A stretch of DNA of 64,000 nt, from positions 1 to 64,000 of the forward strand of contig CAKTUZ010000016.1 in assembly GCA_934621605.1 (NCBI GenBank). Direction: 5' to 3'. Position numbers and translations under genes: made by a program. This document shows positions 15,519-23,798 of the stretch, one piece after another (position 1 is the first letter of the stretch; each line of letters opens with the position of its first letter). Source of the DNA: an uncultured bacterium. Lineage in GTDB: Bacteria; Vulcanimicrobiota; Xenobia; Xenobiales; Xenobiaceae. The notes under the pieces were generated by a model. The model saw nothing but the letters and a program-made list of their open reading frames with translations, searched no databases and was not told the DNA's origin.

Positions 15519-16946
15519 ATGGCCGATTCTTTATCTGTCGGTCAGCGAGTGGAGCTGACTATCAATGACTTTGCAGTGGGCGGAGAAGCTGTGGGAAGGG
15601 TGGGCAATTTTGTGCTTTTTATTCCCGGCGCCTCTCCTGGAGATAAAGTGGAAGCTCAAATTACCGAGCTTAAAAAGAATTACGGCCGAGCCCGCATTCA
15701 CAGAATTATTGTTCCCTCCATGCGTCGCATTCAGCCGCGCTGCCCAGTTTATAGCGAATGTGGTGGGTGTCATTTACAGCATGTAAATTACGACTCCCAG
15801 TTAGAATTTAAAACAAAAATGGTGCAAGATGCTCTGCACCATATTGCCGGTCTTGATGGTGTAAAAGTGCGTCCCTGTAAAAGGATGACTCGTCCTTGGA
15901 ACTATCGCTCCAAAACACAAATGGTAGTGGGGGCTAAGCCGTATCTTTTGCGTGTCGATCAAAAAGAAGAAGAGGACGTGCCGCGTTTTCATCCCTACGT
16001 CGGCTATTATGCCAAAGGTACCCATTCGATTGTTAGGGTAGACAATTGTTCTATTCAGCATGAAGTAAATAACGAGTTGATGACTGCTTGTCGCGAAGCC
16101 ATTGAGCGTTTGCAATGGCCTGTTTATAACAATGAAGACGGTAGTGGTGCTGTGCGCTATTTGGTTGCCCGTCACGGCTATTATTCTAATCAGACCTTGT
16201 TAGTGGTTGTATCCAGTCAGCCTCGTTTGCCTAAAGTCAGAGAATTTGTGGATATTGTACGTAAGCGTGTGCGCTCGCTCTGCGGGGTAGTGCTTAATTT
16301 AAATCCACATCGCACCAATGTTATTTTGGGTACTCGCAATTCCGTTTTGTGGGGTAGTGATCATATTGTCGAAGAGGTGGCAGGCTTAAAGTTTAATATT
16401 TCTGCCAATTCTTTTTTCCAAGTTAATATTGAAGGTTTGGAGACGATCTACTCTCAGTTGGATCGGTTCCTGCAAATTCAGCCTCGCGATATTATTTTGG
16501 ATGCTTACTGTGGTGTGGGATCTTTGGCCTTATATATGGCTCGTCGGGCTAAGCGCGTTTTTGGTATCGACGAATGTCAAGAAGCTATTGAAGATGCTGT
16601 TGTTAATTCCGACCTTAATGGTTTGACCAATACTACTTTTATGGATGGTACGGTCGAGAAAGTTTTGCCCGGATTGTGTAGTAAAGGCTCTCCGTTGCAG
16701 CGTCGCACCAGTTTTAGTGCTGCAGTGTTGGATCCACCCCGCAAGGGTTGTGACCCTGTGGTATTAGAGACTATTGCCAAGATGCGCATTCCGCGTATGG
16801 TTTATGTTTCTTGTAATCCTTCTACCTTAGCCCGTGATTTGGGAATACTGACTGAAAAAGGTTATGCCGTTGTAGAGGTACAGCCTATAGATATGTTCCC
16901 TCAGACTTATCATGTTGAGTGCGTAGCTCACATTATTCGGAAATAG
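15519..16946 (+). CDS. rlmD: 23S rRNA (uracil-5-)-methyltransferase, RlmD/RlmCD family
   Basis: 475 aa class I methyltransferase with an N-terminal TRAM domain (residues 1-60) for RNA binding. The iron-sulfur cysteines follow at about 70-80 (C-P-V-Y-S-E-C-G-G-C). The SAM-binding motif is L-D-A-Y-C-G-V-G-S-L-A, then D-P-P-R-K-G-C, and the catalytic Cys region V-S-C-N-P-S-T-L-A-R-D. The target uridine (U747, U1939 or tRNA U54) cannot be told from sequence alone. I chose the ATG at 15519, with AAGGAG seven bases upstream. Its stop is one base before the clp gene, so the two form an operon. Confidence 0.93.
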   Translation: MADSLSVGQRVELTINDFAVGGEAVGRVGNFVLFIPGASPGDKVEAQITELKKNYGRARIHRIIVPSMRRIQPRCPVYSECGGCHLQHVNYDSQLEFKTKMVQDALHHIAGLDGVKVRPCKRMTRPWNYRSKTQMVVGAKPYLLRVDQKEEEDVPRFHPYVGYYAKGTHSIVRVDNCSIQHEVNNELMTACREAIERLQWPVYNNEDGSGAVRYLVARHGYYSNQTLLVVVSSQPRLPKVREFVDIVRKRVRSLCGVVLNLNPHRTNVILGTRNSVLWGSDHIVEEVAGLKFNISANSFFQVNIEGLETIYSQLDRFLQIQPRDIILDAYCGVGSLALYMARRAKRVFGIDECQEAIEDAVVNSDLNGLTNTTFMDGTVEKVLPGLCSKGSPLQRRTSFSAAVLDPPRKGCDPVVLETIAKMRIPRMVYVSCNPSTLARDLGILTEKGYAVVEVQPIDMFPQTYHVECVAHIIRK

Positions 16947-16947
16947 T

Positions 16948-19900
16948 ATGGCCATAAATAACAGCGAAGCTACAGAACGGGTTATTGCCAGAGCTAATCA
17001 GCTTTCTCGTTCTTGGAAACACTATTACTTAGGTATTGAGCACTTTTTTGTTGCTGCTTGCCAGTTGGATCGTTCCTTGGCTGAGGCTTTGGAAGATGTA
17101 GGCGTCTCTCTCTCCGAACTTGAAGAGGGAATTTTAGAATTTGTACCTTCTTCAGACGACGAGCCTATGTGGGATATTTCGGAAAAATTGCCCGAAACGC
17201 CGCGTTATTCTCGTCTCATGAAAACGATGGTGCCGGAAGAGGCGGAATCGGAGCAAGCTCTCAGAGTTGAACCAAAGCATGTCGTTACCGCGATTTTACG
17301 CGAAGGGCGCAGCGTACCTTGTCGCTTTTTGATTTCGCGTGATGTGGATCTTTTGGCTTTGCGTGATTCTATACGCGGCGTTCGCCGTCCCGAAGCTCCC
17401 AAATCTTCCGGTGGAGGCGGAGGCTTTTTCAGTCGCAGTGGTGGCGATAAAAATATGACTGCTGACGGGCGCAAATTTGCCCGTGAACACAAGCAGCTTT
17501 TGGAATACGGTCGCGATTTAACCGAGTTAGCTCGTCAGAAGAAGATGGATCCGGTTATCGGTCGTAATGATGAAGTACGCCGCGTTTTGGAAATTTTAAC
17601 ACGCAAAACCAAGTCGAATCCTGTATTGGTTGGTGAGGCCGGTGTGGGCAAAACTTCCGTAGCTTACGGTTTAGCTCAGCGTTTGGCCGATGGTACTGTG
17701 CCTGATGTGTTAAAAGATCATCATTTGGTTGAATTGAGCTTGAGTGCGCTCGTAGCTGGTACTGGCCACCGCGGCGAATTTGAAAAACGTTTACAGCAGG
17801 TTATTGAGGAAGTTAGCAAAGATAGATCGATTATTTTGTTTATCGATGAGATCCATCAAATTGTCGGTGCCGGTGGCAGCGGCGGTATGGATGCTGGTAA
17901 TATTCTCAAACCGGCTTTGGCTCGTGGTGATTTGGCTGTTATGGGAGCCACCACTATTGACGAATATCGCCGCCATATTGAAGCTGATCCGGCTTTGGAG
18001 CGTCGTTTCCAGCAAGTGTTTGTCAGCGAGCCTTCCGAAGAAGATGCTTTGGAAATTTTGAAAGGTTTGCGGGGAAGATACGAGCAACACCATCATGTGC
18101 AATTTACCGACGAAGCCTTGTTGGCCGCTGTAAAATTGTCGGTAAGGTTCTTACCAGATCGTAATTTGCCCGACAAAGCAATAGACTTAATCGATGAAGC
18201 GGCGGCCCGAATCAAAACTCGTGGCAATTGTCAGCAGCAAGGAATGCAGGAAGTCACTGAAGAGGTTATTGCCGAAGTGGTGGCCGATTGGACAGGTGTG
18301 CCAGTTTCCCGCATAGCCAACGAAGAAGAGGCTCGCTTGCTAGATATGGAAAACCTGCTGCGGGGACGTGTAGTTGGACAAGATCATGCTGTGGCTGCGG
18401 TGGCCAGTACTATACGTGTGGTGCGTGTTGGTTTCTCTTCGCCCACCAGACCTAGTGGCGTTTTCCTTTTCCTGGGGCCCAGTGGTGTCGGTAAAACCGA
18501 GCTGGCCAAAACTTTAGCCGAATTTCTCTTCGGTTCGGAGCGCGACATGATTCGCTTGGACATGTCGGAATTTCATGACAAACATTCTATTGCTCGCTTG
18601 ATAGGTGCTCCTCCCGGATACGTTGGTTATGAAGGTGAAGGCCAGCTGACTAAAGCTGTGCGCACCAAGCCGTTTTGTGTTATTTTGCTTGATGAAGTTG
18701 AGAAGGCTCATCCCGATGTCTTCGACTTATTCTTGCAAGTTTTTGATGACGGCCGTTTAACCGACGCACGAGGTCGCACGGTTAACTTTACCAATTCTAT
18801 TATTATCATGACCTCCAATTTGGGCTCGCGCAAAGCTTTAGATATGGCTTCAGCTCAGGTGGCTGCAGCTGGCGCGGCTTTGGAAAAGGCTACCGGCGAT
18901 GAGGAAATGGGCGCTTTGGCCAAGATGGAAAATCCTTTGGCCAATATTTTGCCTACCGATAGAGGCTATGTCGGTCAATTGGACGATATGCCCGAAGTTT
19001 ATCAGGCCGCTTTGCGCGGTCATTTCCGTTTGGAGTTCCTGAATCGTATCGATGAAATTATCGTTTTTAAAACTCTCAAACGCGAAGATTTGCAAGGCAT
19101 AGTCGATATCAATTTGTCCAAATGCATTAAGCGTATTCGCGAGAGTCGCCAGGTGGATTTGCATGTTACCAAGGCTGTTATCAATTTCTTGCTTGATAAG
19201 GGTTATCACCCCGAATACGGTGCTCGTCCTTTGAATAGAGCTATCGATACTTGGCTGACTAGACCTTTTGCCGAATATGTTTTGCGCCATAAAGTTCCGC
19301 CGAATACGGTTATTTGGGCCGATATGGACGAAAATGAAGAAAAAGTTAATTTTGCTTTAGACAACCGTGCTTTGGGTGATACTTTCGGTGGTGGAAGTTC
19401 GGCTTCTGCTTCAGAATCGAGCGATAGGAGAGGGGCGGAGGCTCAGCCTTCTTCGTATGCTGAACCGCAGAGGGGCTATCCTCAACAACAGGGTGGTTAT
19501 TCCCAACAGCAAGGCGGCTATTCTCAACAACAGGGTGGTTATCCCCAACAGCAAGGCGGCTATCCTCAGCAACAGGGTGGTTATCCCCAACAGCAAGGCG
19601 GCTATCCTCAGCAACAGGGTGGTTATCCCCAACAGCAAGGCGGCTATCCTCAGCAACAGGGTAGTTATCCTCAACAGCAGGGCGGCTATCCTCAGCAACA
19701 GAGTGGTTATCCCCAACAGCAAGGCGGCTACCCTCAGCAACAGGGTAGTTATCCTCAACAGCAAGGCAGCTACCCTCAGCAACAGGGCAGTTATCCTCAA
19801 CAGAGTAGGCCGCAAGCAGCTTACCCCGGGTCTAATTCAAGCAAGTATGGTGAAGATCGTCAGTCTCAGCCATCTCATGGTCAAATCCCTGAAGGTATGC

Positions 19901-20253
19901 CTTCAGGCTATAGCTCTGGGGGCATTCGGCAACCTGCAGCCGGGCTCCAGAACGTTTCGGCCGGAGTTGCCGGACTGCGTCCTCCTGCGTCCGGTCAGAG
20001 ACCTGGGCCGGGAGCTCCTCGTCCGCAGGTGCCTCCTGCCGGAGTTCGTCCTGCTCCAGTAGCGCCGCATTCTCAAGCTCCGCTTGCTGCTTCCGGATCT
20101 ATGGGCAATTGGCAGCAAGGCAGCTACAGTGGTGGTGTTCCAGCTGCTCCTCAGGGCGTCGTGCCGCGTCCGCCTCAGCCTGGTTCTCCCGGCCCTTTCA
20201 GCCGTCGACTGGAGCCAAGTGACGATAATAACGAAAGGGGCAATTGGCAATAA
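16948..20253 (+). CDS. Hsp100/Clp AAA+ unfoldase with a Tyr/Gln/Gly repeat tail
   Basis: 1101 aa. A Clp N-domain pair covers residues 1-150, then a Gly-rich linker. AAA1 has Walker A G-E-A-G-V-G-K-T-S near 229 and Walker B I-L-F-I-D-E-I-H near 297. AAA2 has G-P-S-G-V-G-K-T-E near 511 and V-I-L-L-D-E-V-E near 580. Between the rings there is no ClpB-type coiled coil and no ClpC-type UVR segment. In AAA2 the segment after T-S-N-L-G is longer than in ClpA/ClpC and lacks a clear I/V/L-G-F/L tripeptide for binding ClpP, so it may act without ClpP. Residues 842-952 are 16 tandem heptads of the type G-G-Y-P-Q-Q-Q, followed by about 150 Pro/Gly/Ala-rich residues. An FHA protein follows two bases later. 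The folded part resembles ClpA/ClpC/ClpV; no further subfamily is claimed. Confidence 0.9.
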   Translation: MAINNSEATERVIARANQLSRSWKHYYLGIEHFFVAACQLDRSLAEALEDVGVSLSELEEGILEFVPSSDDEPMWDISEKLPETPRYSRLMKTMVPEEAESEQALRVEPKHVVTAILREGRSVPCRFLISRDVDLLALRDSIRGVRRPEAPKSSGGGGGFFSRSGGDKNMTADGRKFAREHKQLLEYGRDLTELARQKKMDPVIGRNDEVRRVLEILTRKTKSNPVLVGEAGVGKTSVAYGLAQRLADGTVPDVLKDHHLVELSLSALVAGTGHRGEFEKRLQQVIEEVSKDRSIILFIDEIHQIVGAGGSGGMDAGNILKPALARGDLAVMGATTIDEYRRHIEADPALERRFQQVFVSEPSEEDALEILKGLRGRYEQHHHVQFTDEALLAAVKLSVRFLPDRNLPDKAIDLIDEAAARIKTRGNCQQQGMQEVTEEVIAEVVADWTGVPVSRIANEEEARLLDMENLLRGRVVGQDHAVAAVASTIRVVRVGFSSPTRPSGVFLFLGPSGVGKTELAKTLAEFLFGSERDMIRLDMSEFHDKHSIARLIGAPPGYVGYEGEGQLTKAVRTKPFCVILLDEVEKAHPDVFDLFLQVFDDGRLTDARGRTVNFTNSIIIMTSNLGSRKALDMASAQVAAAGAALEKATGDEEMGALAKMENPLANILPTDRGYVGQLDDMPEVYQAALRGHFRLEFLNRIDEIIVFKTLKREDLQGIVDINLSKCIKRIRESRQVDLHVTKAVINFLLDKGYHPEYGARPLNRAIDTWLTRPFAEYVLRHKVPPNTVIWADMDENEEKVNFALDNRALGDTFGGGSSASASESSDRRGAEAQPSSYAEPQRGYPQQQGGYSQQQGGYSQQQGGYPQQQGGYPQQQGGYPQQQGGYPQQQGGYPQQQGGYPQQQGSYPQQQGGYPQQQSGYPQQQGGYPQQQGSYPQQQGSYPQQQGSYPQQSRPQAAYPGSNSSKYGEDRQSQPSHGQIPEGMPSGYSSGGIRQPAAGLQNVSAGVAGLRPPASGQRPGPGAPRPQVPPAGVRPAPVAPHSQAPLAASGSMGNWQQGSYSGGVPAAPQGVVPRPPQPGSPGPFSRRLEPSDDNNERGNWQ
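19471..19803 (+). repeat. In-frame tandem repeat coding for Gly-Gly-Tyr-Pro-Gln-Gln-Gln
   Basis: Sixteen 21-bp units, the last short by one codon. Neighbouring units use alternating synonymous codons (caacagcaa versus cagcaacag, ggtggttat versus ggcggctat), so the DNA repeats better with a 42-bp period. Later units change Gly to Ser (G-S-Y). This points to growth of the array by duplication of a 42-bp block while the amino-acid heptad was kept. Confidence 0.95.
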
Positions 20254-20255
20254 GT

Positions 20256-20543
20256 ATGAGAATAATGCTTGAAGTACTGGGGGGGCCGTTGGATGGATAC
20301 GTTTTTCAGTTTAACAAACGGGTACAAATTGGCCGCGAAGGTGACGTGGCCTTGAGCGTCGACCGTTTCGTTAGTCGTCATCATGCTGTTTTAGAACCGA
20401 CTGCTGGGGGAGTAATTCTTGAAGACAAAGGTTCTACTAACGGAACTTTTGTTAATGGAGAGCGGCTTTACGGCAGTGTTGCTTTGAAAAACGGTCAAGA
20501 ATTTATTATTGGCAGAACTTGGCTTCATATCAGTTGGAGTTAA
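20256..20543 (+). CDS. Stand-alone FHA-domain protein
   Basis: 95 aa, essentially one forkhead-associated domain, a module that binds phosphothreonine. The conserved signature is complete: I-G-R-E-G-D for the phosphate loop, S-R-H-H-A-V-L-E, and K-G-S-T-N-G-T-F-V-N-G. The ATG at 20256 lies two bases after the clp stop codon, implying translational coupling; AAGGGG is 15 bases upstream of it, and a TTG at 20244 inside the clp end is possible. The location suggests it links the Clp unfoldase to a Thr-phosphorylated partner, perhaps through the kinase encoded at 21564-22463; this is inference. Confidence 0.92.
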   Translation: MRIMLEVLGGPLDGYVFQFNKRVQIGREGDVALSVDRFVSRHHAVLEPTAGGVILEDKGSTNGTFVNGERLYGSVALKNGQEFIIGRTWLHISWS

Positions 20544-20634
20544 GCAACTTGACAGAGGGCTTCTGTTTAGCTTGTCTAACTATCGCCGGTTAAGGGTTAA
20601 TTTTGTTTATGTCGCTGAAGGATAATTAAGATAA

Positions 20635-21555
20635 ATGGGCTTTGGTCAATTTAGTTTAGGATCTGTAGCATCGTTGATAGGAGTAAATGTATATAATACT
20701 CCGACAGCTATTTTTGATGGTTTGTTGGCGGTTTCGTCGACTCTTTCTGGTTCTTTGGTTAATCCGGCTGATCGCAAGGGGCGCAGTAGCGGAGTGACGG
20801 CTGCCACTGTGGGCATGGTCAGTGCTTATATAAATTCCGATTTTAATGCCTATACCAGCTATGTAAATAAATGTTATGAGGAAGTTGACGAACCCATAGT
20901 CGAGTTGTCGTCATTGGCTCCTGAAGTACGTTCCGTCACCGGAATATTAAAAATTATGGATCGCGGCACTCCGGAACAGAAAAAAAAGATCCAAGATGAA
21001 AATCAGCTGTTAAAAGGCTTACAAGAAGCGCGTCTTATCTTTTTACATTTTTATTACCCTGATGCCTATGAGCAAATTGAAAGTGTCGGTCGCTATTACT
21101 TTGAGCCTATTCCGGAGAAAGAGAGCTGTCCTGAGGAGGCAGCTGCTCCTCAGGCTAAGCAAGTTTCGTCTTCAGCTAAAGACGGATTTACGACGACCGA
21201 TTTTGGTAACGAGTTAGGCGAGGAAATAAAGAAAAAAGCCAATCAGCCCGGCTTCTTCGATTTTAAGCCCGTAGGGCAGGCTTTGATCGCGAAGGGTGTT
21301 GAAATTGGCGGTAAAACTGCCGCCGAGTTAGCTGATTTCTTGGCAAAATCAGATAAATTTGTTGAGTGTACCGATTCTGTTCCAGAGCAATTAAAGGATT
21401 TACCGGCTGGGGCTGTGGTAGTTTGGGCTGCCGACGAAACTCATCCTTTGGGCAGTTGTTCTATAGCTCTGGGTGACGGAAAAGAAGCCTCCAATATTAT
21501 TCGCAGTCAGCGAGAAAAATTCTCTGAGAAATACAGACTCTTCTTGCCTTTGTAA
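20635..21555 (+). CDS. Orphan protein with a CHAP/NlpC-like C-terminal region
   Basis: 306 aa, not recognised as a whole. The N-terminal 150 residues are mixed hydrophobic and helical, without a clear signal peptide. A charged linker near residues 160-210 follows. The C-terminal 65 residues contain L-P-A-G-A-V-V-V-W and then G-S-C-S-I-A-L-G-D-G-K-E-A-S, which resembles the second half of CHAP/NlpC-P60 cysteine peptidase folds, where G-H-I-S-I-A-L-G-D-G is usual. The catalytic His is replaced, here by Ser-Cys, so it may be inactive or I may be over-reading a short resemblance. AAGGA lies 12 bases before the ATG. It is the last plus-strand gene before the convergent kinase gene. Confidence 0.6.
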   Translation: MGFGQFSLGSVASLIGVNVYNTPTAIFDGLLAVSSTLSGSLVNPADRKGRSSGVTAATVGMVSAYINSDFNAYTSYVNKCYEEVDEPIVELSSLAPEVRSVTGILKIMDRGTPEQKKKIQDENQLLKGLQEARLIFLHFYYPDAYEQIESVGRYYFEPIPEKESCPEEAAAPQAKQVSSSAKDGFTTTDFGNELGEEIKKKANQPGFFDFKPVGQALIAKGVEIGGKTAAELADFLAKSDKFVECTDSVPEQLKDLPAGAVVVWAADETHPLGSCSIALGDGKEASNIIRSQREKFSEKYRLFLPL

Positions 21556-21563
21556 TTAGCAAG

Positions 21564-22463
21564 TTAAAATTCTAACCTGGCTAAATGGTGGCTGAGATTA
21601 CTCAAGCCGAGCTCCAGAGGCTGGGTACCCCGGCTTGATAGGGTTTGATGATTTTGCAGTACTCTGAAAAGTACTCGACGCACTTCCTGAGCTGATCTGG
21701 GTCTTTTGTTTATATCTATATTCAAACAAGAGGTCAGTAAATCGGTTAAAGGGGAGGGAACTCCTGGTATTATGGTATCTAGGCGGGGGAAGTTGAAATT
21801 TGAACTTTGGGGATCCTTAAAAGTCAGCATATAATAAATAACTACACCCAAAGAATAGAGATCGCTTTGAGCGGACGAATAACCGCGATACTGTTCGGGG
21901 GCGCAGTAGCCGGGGGTGCCCAACTCTTGCGTATCTTTAAGCGAGCCTGTGCTGCGAAAACGAGCGATGCCAAAATCGATAAGGCGTATCATACCGCTAT
22001 CTGACAAAATAAGGTTGGAAGGCTTTAAGTCTCTATAGATAATTGGTGGCTTTTGGCTATGAAGGGCGTGTAGTAAATGGGTAAGCTGTAAAGCTATAGG
22101 TAAAGCCTCTTCCAAGCGCAGCGGAGTTGAACGTTTATCTAACACTTCATCCAAAGGCTGGCCGGTAACACGCTCCATTACTATGTAGGGCGCTTCGTTA
22201 GTGGGGGTACCGCAATCTATCAGTTTGGGTAAAGCTTGGTGGTGTAATTGTTTGAGGATAAGCCCTTCCCTGGCAAACATTTCCGTGGCAACTTTTTGCT
22301 CGGAAGTTGGTATATCTTCCAAACGAAGCTGTTTTAAGGCCCAGGCAGCTAAGGGACGCCTGGCGTCGCTAACTGAGTATACGTAGCTCTGCGCCCCTTC
22401 TCCCAGATATCCCGTTACGCGATATAGGTTATCTATAATTTCTCCTATTTGATGTTTAGCCAT
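21564..22463 (-). CDS. Soluble Ser/Thr protein kinase (Hanks type)
   Basis: 299 aa, one kinase domain with no membrane helix. The Gly loop is G-E-G-A-Q-S-Y-V-Y near residue 21, the ATP-anchoring Lys is in W-A-L-K-Q-L, the catalytic loop is I-I-Y-R-D-L-K-P-S-N (Tyr in place of the usual His before R-D), the metal-binding motif is I-D-F-G, and the activation segment ends G-T-P-G-Y-C-A-P-E-Q. All catalytic residues are intact, so it should be active. It lies 10 bp after the Fic gene, and converges with the orphan gene, ending 8 bp from it. Two nearby proteins carry FHA domains, the natural readers of its product. Confidence 0.93.
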   Translation of the reverse strand: MAKHQIGEIIDNLYRVTGYLGEGAQSYVYSVSDARRPLAAWALKQLRLEDIPTSEQKVATEMFAREGLILKQLHHQALPKLIDCGTPTNEAPYIVMERVTGQPLDEVLDKRSTPLRLEEALPIALQLTHLLHALHSQKPPIIYRDLKPSNLILSDSGMIRLIDFGIARFRSTGSLKDTQELGTPGYCAPEQYRGYSSAQSDLYSLGVVIYYMLTFKDPQSSNFNFPRLDTIIPGVPSPLTDLLTSCLNIDINKRPRSAQEVRRVLFRVLQNHQTLSSRGTQPLELGLSNLSHHLARLEF

Positions 22464-22473
22464 GCTACTTTAT

Positions 22474-23709
22474 TTAGCAACCTGAGGTTAATTCGGCCAT
22501 AAGCTTAAATTCTTCTTGGTTGAGAATAACTATATAGATTTCTTTAAGCAATTCAACCAAGTAGCGATCGTTGCGCTTTCTCTGTCCTTTGGTGGCTTGA
22601 ATAAAACTATAATCGAAACTGGCCGGAATAGAAGTTATACCCGTATTAAATAAGTTGAGAATATGCAACAGACATAAGAAGGCTGTGCGACTATTACCAT
22701 CTTCGAAGGGATGAATATGAATAAACTCGTTGTAAAAAAAGGCTGCTAAATTAAAAGCATCAAATACCGTCTTGGACGATTTTAGAATATTATCATAGTT
22801 ATCCATAAGTTTATCCATCATTTGGGGAATCTTTTTCCAAGCGGCCGTTTTGAAGTAAGGATTAGCTTTTATTTCTACATTGAATTTACGATAAGTGGCG
22901 GCAGTATCAGAATTTGCTGTAGCCAGGCGATGATACTCTTTGATAATGTCGAGAGTCAGACGACGCTTTAAAAGTCCAGAATTGCGTTCTACACATTTTT
23001 TTGCTTCAGCAAAATCGGCTTTAGCTTTTTTGTCAAAAATATCTGCTTGCTCGGGGATAATATCATAAGCCAACAACCTTTGCATTTTAGGAATACCGGC
23101 TTTAGACTGACCGTTGTTCAGGTTGAAAATATGACGAGCTCCCAACCTCACATTAGCTTTGTCTTTCAATCTTTTAGCGGTTAATTTGGAAATAATAACT
23201 TTATTGAGATCTACTTTTGTGTCGAAAAATTTTGTTTTGGGTGAAATATTAAAATAGCTGCAAACTAAATCAAAGAAGAGGGTACGTGCCAAACGCATTG
23301 AGAGTGGATCGTAACTGACAAATAGAATCATTTGATCTTTTATCAGATGGCTGAGATATAAGTTTCGGTCAGGTAAAGACTCTAACTCTCGGTCGGTAAA
23401 GACATTGAGTTTATAAACAGCTTTTAAGAGATCTTGAATAGGCTCCGATAAGTAGATATTGTAATTATATTCGTAAGCTAAAGCTAAAAGCAAAAGCTCT
23501 AACAAGGCTTGTCCTTTAGAACTGGAGCCTTTGCCATAACCGTCTGGAGTAATACGAATCAATTGTTCTTTGAGCAAATCATTCAATATTATCTCTAAAG
23601 AAGAGTCGTTATCAAGCCACATAGCCTTTACTAAAGCTTCTTTGCTTATAGGCTTAGTACGACCGGCTATGGCTAAAAACACGTCATATTTAGTCAACTG
23701 TGCATCCAT
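22474..23709 (-). CDS. Fic-domain protein with an N-terminal helix-turn-helix-like region
   Basis: 411 aa. Residues 5-60 look like a winged-helix fold. The Fic core near residue 340 reads H-P-F-E-D-G-N-S-R-T-A-F. Compared with the AMPylator motif H-P-F-x-D/E-G-N-G-R-x-x-R, the catalytic His, Phe and Gly-Asn are kept, but the second Gly is Ser and the last Arg is Phe, so substrate or activity may differ. Fic proteins usually transfer AMP or another phosphate-linked group to Ser/Thr/Tyr. I chose the ATG at 23709, with GGAGGAG about 8 bases upstream. That site lies right behind a terminator of the upstream gene. It is cotranscribed with the kinase gene. Confidence 0.88.
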   Translation of the reverse strand: MDAQLTKYDVFLAIAGRTKPISKEALVKAMWLDNDSSLEIILNDLLKEQLIRITPDGYGKGSSSKGQALLELLLLALAYEYNYNIYLSEPIQDLLKAVYKLNVFTDRELESLPDRNLYLSHLIKDQMILFVSYDPLSMRLARTLFFDLVCSYFNISPKTKFFDTKVDLNKVIISKLTAKRLKDKANVRLGARHIFNLNNGQSKAGIPKMQRLLAYDIIPEQADIFDKKAKADFAEAKKCVERNSGLLKRRLTLDIIKEYHRLATANSDTAATYRKFNVEIKANPYFKTAAWKKIPQMMDKLMDNYDNILKSSKTVFDAFNLAAFFYNEFIHIHPFEDGNSRTAFLCLLHILNLFNTGITSIPASFDYSFIQATKGQRKRNDRYLVELLKEIYIVILNQEEFKLMAELTSGC

Positions 23710-23727
23710 GTGGTCAAACTCCTCCTT

Positions 23728-23762
23728 AAAAAATAGCCTCAAAGGGAATATCCCCTTGAGGC
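23728..23762 (-). terminator. Terminator between the FHA membrane protein and the Fic gene
   Basis: On the minus strand gcctcaagggg pairs with ccctttgaggc and is followed by tattttttaag. The T-run leads straight into the ribosome-binding site of the Fic gene, so readthrough would be needed for cotranscription. Confidence 0.85.
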
Positions 23763-23798
23763 TTTAGATTGACCGCCGACAAGGGGCAGCGTCTCTTT

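Noticed and set aside
19411..19815. Minus-strand open frame of Leu/Ile/Arg-rich repeats
   Set aside because: It is the mirror of the GGYPQQQ repeat on the coding strand and has no ribosome-binding site; the AAA+ coding frame explains the region.
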